64,000 nucleotides of DNA from Pseudomonas vanderleydeniana (GTDB lineage Bacteria > Pseudomonadota > Gammaproteobacteria > Pseudomonadales > Pseudomonadaceae), in the NCBI RefSeq assembly GCF_014268755.2, contig NZ_CP077093.1:4390001-4454000 (forward strand), given 5' to 3'. The notes under the pieces are model-generated. The model saw only the letters and a list, made by a program, of their open reading frames with translations, was not told where the DNA came from and made no database searches. Below are positions 16,643-24,657 of the stretch, piece after piece. The translations under genes were made by a program, and so were the position numbers. The stretch's first letter is position 1. Each line of letters begins with the position of its first letter.

Positions 16643-17629
16643 ATGTTTTACGTGAAGTCGTCACCTGAAAGCCGTCCGCCCGCCCCTGCTGCTCCCCAAG
16701 GCCCCAAATGGGATGCTGGCGAGGCTGTCGGCCAGCTCTCATGGGACGATTTGCGGATCATCAAGACCTTGAGCGATTGTGGCAATCGCGCTGACACGGC
16801 CAAGAAGCTCGGCATCAATGTCTCCACCGTGTCGCGGCGCCTCTCCCAGGTTGAGAAATCACTCGGGGTGGCGCTCTTCGATCATCGAAAGGCGGGCTAC
16901 TTGCTGACGGCCGAGGGTGCCGAGTTGCGTGCACTGGCCGAGCGCGTCGAGCTGGACATCGTCAGTGTCACCCGCAGGGTTTCGCGGGCCGGCCAGGGCC
17001 CCCTGGGGAAACTGCGGATCACCACCAGCGACTCGCTGCTTCTGTACTTTCTCACCCCGATCATCGCGAATTTCAAAACCCTCAATGAAGGCATCACGAT
17101 CGAAGTGCTGGTGGGCAACCAGACGTTGAGCCTGGCCAGGGATGAGTCGGATATCGCCGTGCGTGCCACCCGAAAGCCGGCGGACACGCTGGTGGGTCGC
17201 AAGCTGGCCAACATCGCCTGGGCCGCTTATGGCACCGCCAAGCAGGCGGTCACTGCCGATCCCTTCGCGGAAGGACAGTCCTGGGTGTCCTACTCAGGCG
17301 GCTTACAGGGTTTGAAGGCGACGAACTATGTCGAGTGCCGGGTGGCCCCGGAGCGTATCTCGTACCGCACGGACTCGGTTGCCGCCGCCAGCGCGGCCAT
17401 CGCGGCCGGCCTGGGCTTTGGTTTTCTGCCCTGCATGCTCGGCGACATCACGCCCGGGTTGGTTCGCGTCGGCCCCGTGGTGCGCGAGCTGCAGGACGAG
17501 CTCTGGCTGCTCACCCACCAGGACATCAGAAAGTCCTGGCGGGTCAAAGCCTTCATGACCTTCTGCGCAGCGGCCGTGGCCGACCTCAAGCCTCTGGTGG
17601 AAGGGCATCAGCCTTTACAGGCCTCATAG
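16643..17629 (+). CDS. LysR-family transcriptional regulator
   Basis: The product is 328 residues. An unusual Pro-rich N-terminal extension (about 30 residues) precedes the LysR winged helix (LSWDDLRIIKTLSDCGNRADTAKKLGINVSTVSRRLSQVEKSLG region, residues 33-90). A periplasmic-binding-protein-like effector domain follows (GKLRITTSDSLL onward). It converges on the RidA gene with a 14-base gap. It probably acts on the palindrome at 18179 or on its own promoter; no site was resolved for it. Confidence 0.88.
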   Translation: MFYVKSSPESRPPAPAAPQGPKWDAGEAVGQLSWDDLRIIKTLSDCGNRADTAKKLGINVSTVSRRLSQVEKSLGVALFDHRKAGYLLTAEGAELRALAERVELDIVSVTRRVSRAGQGPLGKLRITTSDSLLLYFLTPIIANFKTLNEGITIEVLVGNQTLSLARDESDIAVRATRKPADTLVGRKLANIAWAAYGTAKQAVTADPFAEGQSWVSYSGGLQGLKATNYVECRVAPERISYRTDSVAAASAAIAAGLGFGFLPCMLGDITPGLVRVGPVVRELQDELWLLTHQDIRKSWRVKAFMTFCAAAVADLKPLVEGHQPLQAS

Positions 17630-17643
17630 GTTGCGAGTGCTGA

Positions 17644-18105
17644 TTATCGGCTCTGCGCGCCGATCACCGCCCTGCACACGATCTCGATCAGTTGCGGCCG
17701 TTGCGCGAGTCGCGATACCCCGATGATGTTACTGGCAGCCTGGGGGCGTTCCGTGCCGTAGGCGGCCTTGCGCACCTTGCCGACAACGGCAAAGGCCGCG
17801 TCCATGTCCAGCACATACAGCGTCTCTTCGACGACATCCTGCAGCGTGGCGCCATACAGGGCGAGCAGCTTGGAAATGTTGTCGTAGGAGACCCGCATCT
17901 GCTCTCCCATCGAGGAGTAATCGCTCGGCCTGCCGTCGGCATCCAGCGGCGCGGGGGCGACCAGGTTGCCCTCCTCGTCGTGGTTGAACTGCCCCGACAC
18001 GAAGATCTCGTTCCCTACCCGCCGCGCCTGCGGATAACCGTAGCTGTCTTCCCATGGAACACCCCAGTAGGCGGTGTCGTCGTTGAAAGGTCGTGAAGCT
18101 GCCAT
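17644..18105 (-). CDS. RidA/YjgF/UK114-family protein
   Basis: The product is 153 residues, a trimeric deaminase-type fold that hydrolyses reactive enamine/imine intermediates from PLP enzymes, or a relative with another small-molecule role. Visible hallmarks are VGNEIFVSGQF near residue 30, the NISKLLALYGATLQDVVEETLYVLDM region, and a C-terminal SRLAQRPQLIEIVCRAVIG with the substrate-binding Glu region. Its promoter faces the AraC gene across an intergenic space containing a 16-bp perfect palindrome. Confidence 0.85.
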   Translation of the reverse strand: MAASRPFNDDTAYWGVPWEDSYGYPQARRVGNEIFVSGQFNHDEEGNLVAPAPLDADGRPSDYSSMGEQMRVSYDNISKLLALYGATLQDVVEETLYVLDMDAAFAVVGKVRKAAYGTERPQAASNIIGVSRLAQRPQLIEIVCRAVIGAQSR

Positions 18106-18178
18106 TGGGTTCTCCTGGCGAGTGGGATCGACGTGATCCGCGTGGCACAGATGCTAGCACCGCCAGAGCGCTACTCAT

Positions 18179-18194
18179 GGCGCATTAATGCGCC
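18179..18194. promoter_or_regulatory. 16-bp perfect palindrome between RidA and AraC genes
   Basis: GGCGCATTAATGCGCC is perfectly palindromic, and a further half-site AATGCGCC follows at 18209-18216. It lies 74 bases before the RidA start and 160 bases before the AraC start. It is a probable operator, either for the neighbouring LysR or AraC protein. Confidence 0.55.
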
Positions 18195-18351
18195 TACAAA
18201 GAGGCAAAAATGCGCCTTCATTTCGACGCATGTTTCGCTATCTTTTGCCGGCACCTGGCGACAACCCGCTGAGAAGGCTCTCACTACCCGAGGTCTCAGG
18301 ACGGCGCGCTGCCTGACCCAAACACCTAACACCCAGGGGAAATGGAACTCC

Positions 18352-18759
18352 ATGAACAGTAACGATTGCATCGTGTTGGCGACTGTTGAAGTGGATTTGC
18401 CCAAGCGGCTCAAGCCCTGGCAAGTCCGCACGGCCAAGCAATTGATGTTGGATCATCTGGATCGAGGAATATCGGTGGCAGAAATCGCACGAGCCTGCGC
18501 ACTGTCACGCAGTCACTTTTCACGCATGTTCAAGGAAAGCACTCGGCTCCCTCCCCAGGAGTGGCTGCGCGAACAGCGGCTGAGCAAGAGCAAGGAGCTA
18601 CTGACCCGTTCACGGATGCTGCTGGTCGATATCGCGCTGGAGTGCGGCTTCTGTGACCAGGCGCATTTTTCCAGAACATTCCTGAAAGCCGAGGGGATGA
18701 CGCCGTTGTCCTGGAGGCAGCAGGCCCTCTATCCGAACGCCGGCCTCCGGTCGGCGTGA
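18352..18759 (+). CDS. Short AraC-family regulator (DNA-binding domain only)
   Basis: This 135-residue protein consists almost only of the two helix-turn-helix AraC/XylS domain. The first HTH is in ISVAEIARACALSRSHFSRMFKESTRLPPQEWL and the second in LLVDIALECGFCDQAHFSRTFLKAEGMTPL. ATG 18352 has GGGGAAA about ten bases upstream; an in-frame GTG far upstream would run through the palindrome region and is unlikely. With no ligand domain, its activity is probably set by expression level or partner proteins, as in SoxS/MarA-like regulators. Confidence 0.82.
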   Translation: MNSNDCIVLATVEVDLPKRLKPWQVRTAKQLMLDHLDRGISVAEIARACALSRSHFSRMFKESTRLPPQEWLREQRLSKSKELLTRSRMLLVDIALECGFCDQAHFSRTFLKAEGMTPLSWRQQALYPNAGLRSA

Positions 18760-18840
18760 CGGTGACCGGGCCGGCCACGAACGCATCCGCTGCATCGATA
18801 GGAAACTGGTCATCTCCTGCTTGGTTTCTTCAGTGTCCTA

Positions 18841-18995
18841 GGCTGTGTATGAAATTGCTTGAAACGCAGGTTAGGCAAGGCAAAAACCGGCGAGGAACGA
18901 CCGGGGTCGCGCCCGACTTGACTGGTTGTCAATGAGCATTCCGAGCCGGTTTTTAACGCCGCATAACCAAGTTTCAAGCGATTTCATACATAGCC
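18841..18995. mobile_element. 155-bp MITE-like element with terminal inverted repeats
   Basis: The 25-base ends GGCTGTGTATGAAATTGC... and its mirror match at 23 of 25 positions. Both differences are G-T pairable, so the RNA hairpin is fully paired. Weaker complementarity continues inward to AAAAACCGGC/GCCGGTTTTT. TA flanks both ends (18839-18840 and 18996-18997), consistent with a 2-base target duplication. There is no coding capacity. It is probably a non-autonomous derivative of an IS with the same ends. Confidence 0.65.
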
Positions 18996-19017
18996 TAATA
19001 GCCCTGGGTGGGCACTG

Positions 19018-19749
19018 TTACCACAATCTCCACCATTCCTTCTTCACTGGCACCCTAGGCGTCAGTGAAGCGATCTCGGAGCCGGCAATTTTTATCGGGA
19101 CAACATCCATCCCATCAAAACTACCGAGTCCCAGCGGTGGGATTTCTACTTGTAGAAAGCGAGTGGTCTCTGCTGAGGCCACCGAATGTAACGATGGCGA
19201 TGGCGCGACATTTCGATCCAAGACACGTATGCCGTTCTCTGGATCATGCAGACTGCTTGCCTCCGTACCTTCGGTGCCATCGAGCAAAAGTGGCTGTATC
19301 GTGATCTCCCCAAGCTCATAGCTGATGTCCAGATCACCGCAAATGCAATGCAGCTTTTTCAGCTCACCATTTGATGATATGCACACAAAATCCAGCCCAT
19401 TGTCATCTGTGCAAAAGCTGCAAATGTGTAACTGAAGGCTCTTGCTCAGCGCCAAACTCATATTCAAGAAGGCCCTCTTGAAGGGGTTGGCTAGCTGAGC
19501 GTCCACAAGCAGCTTGTACACCCGAGAAAGAACGTCCAATTCTGGAGGAAGCTCAAGCGGGAAATCCTTGCTCGGAGGCATAGACGTAAAGGGCCATTTC
19601 TGTTCTGCACCGGCCTTGAATGTATCCAGGTAGAACGAACTGGCGCTCTCATCGTGATGCAATGACCAACCCAAACTCATCGGTAAGGCACCAAGTGACT
19701 CCAAATCCGGCATTACCTTCATCACGTGAGCAACAACCAGGTTTCCCAT
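19018..19749 (-). CDS. Hypothetical protein, 243 residues
   Basis: This is a soluble protein with no signal peptide and no recognised domain. Four cysteines cluster in the middle (LHICSFCTDDNGLDFVC and LHCICGDLD), and the C-terminus is aromatic/basic (KKEWWRLW). Base composition is lower in GC than most neighbours. It starts 290 bases from the flavin reductase gene across a REP pair, so it appears to be a separate unit. An immunity-like or effector-associated role is possible but unsupported. Confidence 0.55.
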   Translation of the reverse strand: MGNLVVAHVMKVMPDLESLGALPMSLGWSLHHDESASSFYLDTFKAGAEQKWPFTSMPPSKDFPLELPPELDVLSRVYKLLVDAQLANPFKRAFLNMSLALSKSLQLHICSFCTDDNGLDFVCISSNGELKKLHCICGDLDISYELGEITIQPLLLDGTEGTEASSLHDPENGIRVLDRNVAPSPSLHSVASAETTRFLQVEIPPLGLGSFDGMDVVPIKIAGSEIASLTPRVPVKKEWWRLW

Positions 19750-19895
19750 GGCTTAGATCCTTCTGGCAGGGGGCTGAACCGACCCAAGCTTAGTCGATAC
19801 TTGAGTATCTGCCTTGGGTCGCCACCAGAGGCAGCGTCCACTCGTTCAGCGTCGAACCAGGCAGCGTCGCTCCCTTGTGCCTGAAGATCAAAAGC

Positions 19896-19985
19896 TTCGC
19901 CAGCAAGCCGGCTCCTACGGGAGAGAGAGGCAACCACAACGCCTGTGAACGCCACCCCACTGTAGGAGCAGGGCTTGCCCGCGAA
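19896..19985. repeat. Pair of inverted REP sequences (REPIN)
   Basis: GCCAGCAAGCCGGCTCCTAC at 19899-19918 faces TGTAGGAGCAGGGCTTGCCC at 19961-19980. These are Pseudomonas REP units in head-to-head order, about 40 bases apart. They fill most of the 19750-20040 gap, which holds no gene. Confidence 0.8.
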
Positions 19986-20040
19986 TAGGCCAGTCGCCTC
20001 ACCGCAGAACACTGGTCATTACGTGGCGTCGGTCCATTTC

Positions 20041-20967
20041 TCAGGCCGAAATAATCGCCTGCAACACCTGCTTGAAGTTCGCCACCTGCTCCTCATCGAA
20101 CTGGCTGAACACCCGCTCCTGCTGCTCACGGGCAATGGTCCAGAGCGCCTCGGTCTGGTCGATGCCGGCTACGGACAGTCGCACACGCCCTTCCGTTTCG
20201 GTGACCAGGCCCTTGCGGCACAGGTTGGCGATGGCCTCTTCCACTTCACGCTGCGGCATTGCCACTTCGCGCAGCAGTTCGGCCTGGCTCAGGCCCGCAT
20301 CGTTCTCCAGCACCATCAGCATGCGTGCTTCGCTGGTGCGCAGGCCGGTCGCCAGTTGCCGTGGCTGGTAGGTGCCCTGGTAGCAGCGCACGGCCTGGGT
20401 CATCAGGTAGTAGAGGTTGTCACGCAGGCGGCCCTGGAAGTGGCTGCTCGGGCGCTCCTGCAGGTCCGGCTGGGTGATGCGGGTGTGCGGCAGCACCATC
20501 GAGTAGGCACCCTGGTGATACAGCAGCGGTGCGCGGCCGAAGTCGTCGAAGGCCACCACCTTGCCGATCAGGATCCAGTGATCGCCGCCGTCGACCATCT
20601 GGTACTTTTCACAGCGAAAGCGCGCCGAGCAGTCGGCCAGCAGCGGCGCCCCGCCTTCGCCCACTTCATGCTCGATGTCGGCGAAGCGATCGTCCTTGCT
20701 GCGGGCGAAGTGATTGGAGTGGTCGATCTGGTCGGCGGCGAGGATGTTCACGGCGAAATGGCTGGCCTGTTCGAACACCTCCAGGCTCCCCGAGCGCTTG
20801 TCCAGGCTCCAGAGAATCAGCGCCGGCTCCAGCGAGACCGAGTTGAAGCTGTTGGCGGTGACGCCGACCCGGCGACCGTCGGCGGTGGCGGCGGTGACCA
20901 CGGTCACGCCGGTGGCGAAGTTACCCAGCGCACGGCGAAACGCGCGCGAATCGAATTCAGCAGACAT
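20041..20967 (-). CDS. C1-hpah: 4-hydroxyphenylacetate 3-hydroxylase, flavin reductase component (C1)
   Basis: The product is 308 residues. It supplies reduced FMN to the oxygenase next door for ortho-hydroxylation of 4-hydroxyphenylacetate. Residues 1-170 are the HpaC-type flavin reductase fold (FRRALGNFATGVTVVTA, GVTANSFNSVSLEP). Residues about 190-300 are a MarR-like helical domain (RTSEARMLMVLENDAGLSQAELLREVAMPQREVEEAI). This two-domain build is the Acinetobacter baumannii-type C1, in which the tail domain makes NADH oxidation respond to substrate; ordinary HpaC is only about 170 residues. It lies just downstream of the oxygenase gene on the same strand. Confidence 0.88.
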   Translation of the reverse strand: MSAEFDSRAFRRALGNFATGVTVVTAATADGRRVGVTANSFNSVSLEPALILWSLDKRSGSLEVFEQASHFAVNILAADQIDHSNHFARSKDDRFADIEHEVGEGGAPLLADCSARFRCEKYQMVDGGDHWILIGKVVAFDDFGRAPLLYHQGAYSMVLPHTRITQPDLQERPSSHFQGRLRDNLYYLMTQAVRCYQGTYQPRQLATGLRTSEARMLMVLENDAGLSQAELLREVAMPQREVEEAIANLCRKGLVTETEGRVRLSVAGIDQTEALWTIAREQQERVFSQFDEEQVANFKQVLQAIISA

Positions 20968-21028
20968 GCAAGACTCCCGGAGCCGCCTCGGTGGCAGCCC
21001 CTCGATTGTTGTTATGGATGGAGCGGTT

Positions 21029-22198
21029 TCAGGCCATGCTCGGGTCGGGTTCCAGGCCCATCAGCTCGCGGCCGAGGATCTGCGTGCAGACGTCGTAATC
21101 GGTGTAGGCATGGGCGCCGGTCATGTGCGAGTCGCGCCACAGGCGTTGCAGTTCGTTGGACTCCATCCACGCCCCGCCACCGGCGGCTTCGAACAGCCGG
21201 TCGACGGCCTGGATGCACATCTTCACCGCATAGCCCTGGTTGGTTCGCCAGAAGGCCAGGGTCTCGCGGCTCGGGTAGCGATGGGCTTCGCTGTGTTCGG
21301 CGTGCTCGGCCCAGGTCTTTTCCAGGAAGGCGCGTGCTGCGGCAACCTGGTGGGTGGACTCGGCCAGGCGCATCAGCGCCGGGGTGGCCGCGCCGACCTG
21401 GGCGCCGGTATAGGCCCGTACGCGGTTGCGGGTCTTTTCCTTGAAGGCGTCGAGCATGCGCTCGGCCACGCCCAGGCTGACGGTGGCAAAGCCGCTGGCG
21501 AAGTACGGACGGTATGGCGAGTAGAAGACCTTGCTGTCCGGGTACAGGCCGAAACCGGCCGACTTGCCTTCCATCATGTCCTTGGCTTTCTGGATACGAT
21601 GGTTGGGCACAAACACGTTGTCGACGACCAGGGTCTTGGTGCCACTGCCCTTGATGCCGGCGGAGAACCAGTCATCGCGAATCTCGTAGTCGCTGCGCGG
21701 CAGCACGGCGAAGCCGTAGTCCTGGCCGCCTTCTTGGTTGACCCGGCGGCAACCGAGGATCGCCCACTCGGCGTGGTCGCAACCGCTGCTCCAGCCCATC
21801 TGGCCGCTGAACATCACCCCACCCTCGACTTCCTCGACCTTGCCGAACGGCGCGATCGAGCTGCTGGCGGTGGCATCGGGGTTTTCGCCCCAGATTTCGT
21901 CCTGCATCTGCTTGGAGAACATCGCCATCTGGTGGCTGTGGGTGCACAGCAGGCTCATGGCCCAGGCGGTACTGGCACAGGCGCCGGCCAGCAGCGCGAT
22001 GCAGTCGCAGAACTGCGGCAGGGAGATTTCCAGGCCACCGTAGACCTTGGGCAGGAATGCCCGATGCAGGCCGATCTGTTTGAGCAGGGCAATGTTTTCA
22101 GCAGGGACCTGGCGGTCCTTTTCCGCCTGCGCGGCATTGGCGGCGATGGTCGGCAGAATGGCCTTGAGGTCTTCGAGCAGCGGGTTGGGCTGTTTCAT
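21029..22198 (-). CDS. C2-hpah: 4-hydroxyphenylacetate 3-hydroxylase, oxygenase component (C2)
   Basis: This 389-residue flavin-dependent monooxygenase has the acyl-CoA dehydrogenase fold and uses reduced flavin from C1 to make 3,4-dihydroxyphenylacetate. Visible are the N-terminal helical domain (LLKQIGLHRAFLPKVYGGLEI), the beta domain (GQMGWSSGCDHAEWAILG), and the C-terminal four-helix bundle ending in DYDVCTQILGRELMGLEPDPS. It is unlike the larger HpaB of enterobacteria. A candidate TGGAAAGT regulatory motif lies about 85 bases upstream. Confidence 0.88.
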   Translation of the reverse strand: MKQPNPLLEDLKAILPTIAANAAQAEKDRQVPAENIALLKQIGLHRAFLPKVYGGLEISLPQFCDCIALLAGACASTAWAMSLLCTHSHQMAMFSKQMQDEIWGENPDATASSSIAPFGKVEEVEGGVMFSGQMGWSSGCDHAEWAILGCRRVNQEGGQDYGFAVLPRSDYEIRDDWFSAGIKGSGTKTLVVDNVFVPNHRIQKAKDMMEGKSAGFGLYPDSKVFYSPYRPYFASGFATVSLGVAERMLDAFKEKTRNRVRAYTGAQVGAATPALMRLAESTHQVAAARAFLEKTWAEHAEHSEAHRYPSRETLAFWRTNQGYAVKMCIQAVDRLFEAAGGGAWMESNELQRLWRDSHMTGAHAYTDYDVCTQILGRELMGLEPDPSMA

Positions 22199-22318
22199 GG
22201 GGGGTACCGAATTATTATTGGATTCCCCTCCAGTATTTCCCGCAGCCCCTACTTGGAAAATGGACGTTCCACAGGGCCGATTGTACTTTCCACGACCCTG
22301 CAGGTGTCCTGCCGACGA

Positions 22319-22741
22319 TTACGGCTCGATGGCTTTGAGCTCGTCGAGCAGCTCGGTGAGCAGCGCCAGCTTGTCTTCGCCCAGGCGCGACACCAGGCGC
22401 TGGTAGTTCAATTCCATGTCGTCGGCCATCTCGACAAAACGCTGCTGGCCGGCGTCGGTCAGGGCGACGAACATGCGCCGCTGGTCCTCGTTGGACTTGA
22501 AGCGACGCACCAGGCCGTCACGCTCCATGCGCACCAGCACACCGGACATGCTCGGCTTGAGGATGCAGGCCTTCTCGGCCAACTGGTAGCTCTCCAGCTC
22601 GCCGTTCTGGCGCAGGATGCGGATGATCCGCCACTGCTGCTCGGTCAGGTCGTGGGCATTGAGCGAAGGACGGAAAAAGGCCATCGCGGCTTCGCGGGCC
22701 TGGAGCAACGAAAGGGTCAGTGAGGGACGTGGCACGGGCAT
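22319..22741 (-). CDS. hpaR: HpaR, MarR-family repressor of the homoprotocatechuate operon
   Basis: The product is 140 residues. The MarR winged helix spans about 30-105 (LTEQQWRIIRILRQNGELESYQLAEKACILKPSMSGVLVRMERDGLVRR region, wing in KSNEDQRRMFVALTDAG), with dimerising helices at both ends. In E. coli HpaR represses the meta-cleavage operon and is released by pathway aromatics. The likely operator is the GTTAAC cluster at 23918-23951. Confidence 0.87.
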   Translation of the reverse strand: MPVPRPSLTLSLLQAREAAMAFFRPSLNAHDLTEQQWRIIRILRQNGELESYQLAEKACILKPSMSGVLVRMERDGLVRRFKSNEDQRRMFVALTDAGQQRFVEMADDMELNYQRLVSRLGEDKLALLTELLDELKAIEP

Positions 22742-22922
22742 CTTCAGGACAAGGTCAGTGAAAGGCCGATCAGCTTACGAGCCGGCGATACACGGTGGCA
22801 AGCGACACCGGCGCCGTTCATGGAAAGTACCAGCGCTTGCCCGGAAAAGGCATTGGCCGTCGTTCCGGGCGCCGCCACGATAACGGCACAACAGGCTCTC
22901 ACCCCAAGGCCGTCCCATGCCG

Positions 22923-23831
22923 TCACCCTCTGAAACCGCCCTGGCGCTGCCGGTATTCCCCCGGTGTCATCTGCGCATACCGTTGGAAGAACCGACTGAA
23001 ATAGGCCGGGTCCTTGAAGCCGAGCTGGTAGCAGATCTCGTTGGCCGAATGACCGGTGAACAGCAGCAGGCGCCGCGCCTCCTGCATCAGGCGCTCGAGC
23101 ACCAGGCGCTTGGAGGACAGGTCGGCGATGCGTCGGCAGATGTCGTTCAGCCGCGCCTCAGTCACGCCCAGGCGCTCGGCATAGCCGGCCAGCGGCAGGT
23201 GCTCCAGGTAGTGGGCCTCGATCAACGCGTTGAAGCGGTGAAACACCTGCAGGTCCTCGTGCCGCGCCGGCCGTGCCTTGAGCGCATGCGCCGACAACCG
23301 CAGCAGGCTGATCAGCACCAGCCGGGTCAGCGCGTGCAGCGCCGGCGCACGGCCATTGGCCTGGCCCTCGATCTCTTCCCGCAGCGCCTCGAACATCAGT
23401 TCCAGGCGCCGCGCTTCGGCCAGCTGGTCACCGTCAAGGCGGTCCAGGGCCACGCACACCGGCGCCATCGGCGGCGGTGGCGCGAGCGCCGGGTCCTCTT
23501 CGAGCAGTTGCCAGACCAGTTGCTGGCGCACGGTCAGCACATGCCCGTCAGCGTCGAACTCGGTGACGAAGGAATGCGGGATGGTCGGCGGCGTGATGAA
23601 GAACATCGGCCCGCGTTCGACGAACTGCCGGTCGTCCAGGTACACGCGCACCGCCCCGCTCTTGACGTAATGCACCTGGAAAAACCGGTCGTGCCGGTGC
23701 ACCGGCATGTTGCGGCCGAAGAAACCGGCCAGGTTGCTCAGGCGGTCGTAGTGGATCTCGGCATCGCTGTAGCGCTGGTCGTAGACCTGCCCGATGTTGA
23801 TGTTGGGGATGGGCGAACGTTCGCTGCGCAT
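22923..23831 (-). CDS. hpaA: HpaA, AraC-family activator of the 4-hydroxyphenylacetate genes
   Basis: The product is 302 residues. An N-terminal cupin-like sensor (PVHRHDRFFQVHYVKSGAVRVYLDDRQF and the PPTIPHSF box) is followed by the C-terminal AraC DNA-binding pair, ending in NEICYQLGFKDPAYFSRFFQRYAQMTPGEYR. HpaA proteins switch on the hydroxylase genes in response to 4-hydroxyphenylacetate. The gene is divergent from hpaG1, with a 154-base shared control region. Confidence 0.86.
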   Translation of the reverse strand: MRSERSPIPNINIGQVYDQRYSDAEIHYDRLSNLAGFFGRNMPVHRHDRFFQVHYVKSGAVRVYLDDRQFVERGPMFFITPPTIPHSFVTEFDADGHVLTVRQQLVWQLLEEDPALAPPPPMAPVCVALDRLDGDQLAEARRLELMFEALREEIEGQANGRAPALHALTRLVLISLLRLSAHALKARPARHEDLQVFHRFNALIEAHYLEHLPLAGYAERLGVTEARLNDICRRIADLSSKRLVLERLMQEARRLLLFTGHSANEICYQLGFKDPAYFSRFFQRYAQMTPGEYRQRQGGFRG

Positions 23832-23908
23832 CAGGGAATTCCTTGTTGTTATGGCCGCATGCTGCGCGTTTTCCCGGGCTTTGGAAAGTTGCCCGAACGC
23901 AACCTGGC

Positions 23909-23951
23909 TTGACGATCGTTAACATCTTAATTATAACGTTAACACATTAAC
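23909..23951 (+). promoter_or_regulatory. hpaG promoter with probable HpaR operator
   Basis: TTGACG (23909-23914), 17 bases, then TATAAC (23932-23937) forms a near-consensus sigma-70 promoter. GTTAAC occurs at 23918 and again at 23938, exactly 20 bases apart (two helical turns), and ATTAAC follows at 23946. These overlap the spacer and start point, as expected for the MarR-type repressor HpaR. A TGGAAAGT box at 23882 could be the HpaA site. Confidence 0.72.
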
Positions 23952-23985
23952 AATGTCGGGCCCCAGGCCCCTCCAGGAGATCGAG

Positions 23986-24657
23986 ATGCCCCGAAGCCTG
24001 TACGACACGGCCCACGGAACGCTGTTCGGCATCGCCCTGAACTACCAAGGCCTGCTTGCCCAGCGCCTGCCCGAGTTCAACGCGGCGCCCTACAAGGAAC
24101 CACCGGTCAAGCCGGTGCTGTTCATCAAGACGCCCAACACCCGCAACCAGCACGACGGCACCGTCGAGCGGCCGACTGGCGAACGCCTGCAGCCGGGCCC
24201 GGCCCTGGCCGTGGTGATCGGCAAGCGCGCCAGCCGGGTCAGCGAGGCCCAGGCCCTGGAGTACGTGGCCGGCTACACCATCGCCAACGAATTCAGCCTG
24301 CCGGAAGACAGCTACTACCGCCCGGCGGTCAAGGCCAAGTGCCGCGATGGCTTCTGCGCCCTCGGCCCGGTGCTGGTGCCGACCCAGGACATCCCTAACC
24401 CGCAGACGCTGACCCTCAAGCTGTTGGTCAACGGCGAAGTGGTGCAGGAAAACACCACCGCCAACCAGGTGCGTGGCGTGGCCAAGTTGATTGCCGAACT
24501 GAGCGAGTTCATGACCCTGGATGTCGGCGATGTGTTGATCACCGGCACCCCGGAAGGTCGTGTCGACGTGCAGCCGGGAGACCGGGTGGATGTCGAGATC
24601 ACCGGCCTGGGCCGTTTGACCAACCACATCGTCAGTGAACAGGAGCCTCGCCCATGA
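23986..24657 (+). CDS. hpaG1: HpaG1, decarboxylase/isomerase N-terminal-type subunit
   Basis: The product is 223 residues of the fumarylacetoacetate hydrolase fold. With HpaG2 it decarboxylates 5-oxopent-3-ene-1,2,5-tricarboxylate and isomerises the product to 2-oxohept-3-ene-dioate; in E. coli both halves are one HpaG protein. Seen here are FGIALNYQGLL, VLFIKTPNTR, the metal-ligand region VVIGKRASRVSEAQALEYVAGYTIANEFSL, and LITGTPEGRVDVQPGD. ATG 23986 follows CCAGGAGATCGAG; an earlier start has no ribosome site. It overlaps hpaG2 by four bases. Confidence 0.87.
   Translation: MPRSLYDTAHGTLFGIALNYQGLLAQRLPEFNAAPYKEPPVKPVLFIKTPNTRNQHDGTVERPTGERLQPGPALAVVIGKRASRVSEAQALEYVAGYTIANEFSLPEDSYYRPAVKAKCRDGFCALGPVLVPTQDIPNPQTLTLKLLVNGEVVQENTTANQVRGVAKLIAELSEFMTLDVGDVLITGTPEGRVDVQPGDRVDVEITGLGRLTNHIVSEQEPRP

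Noticed and set aside
20714..22723. 669-residue plus-strand frame
   Set aside because: Antisense to the hydroxylase genes and hpaR; no domain or start site.
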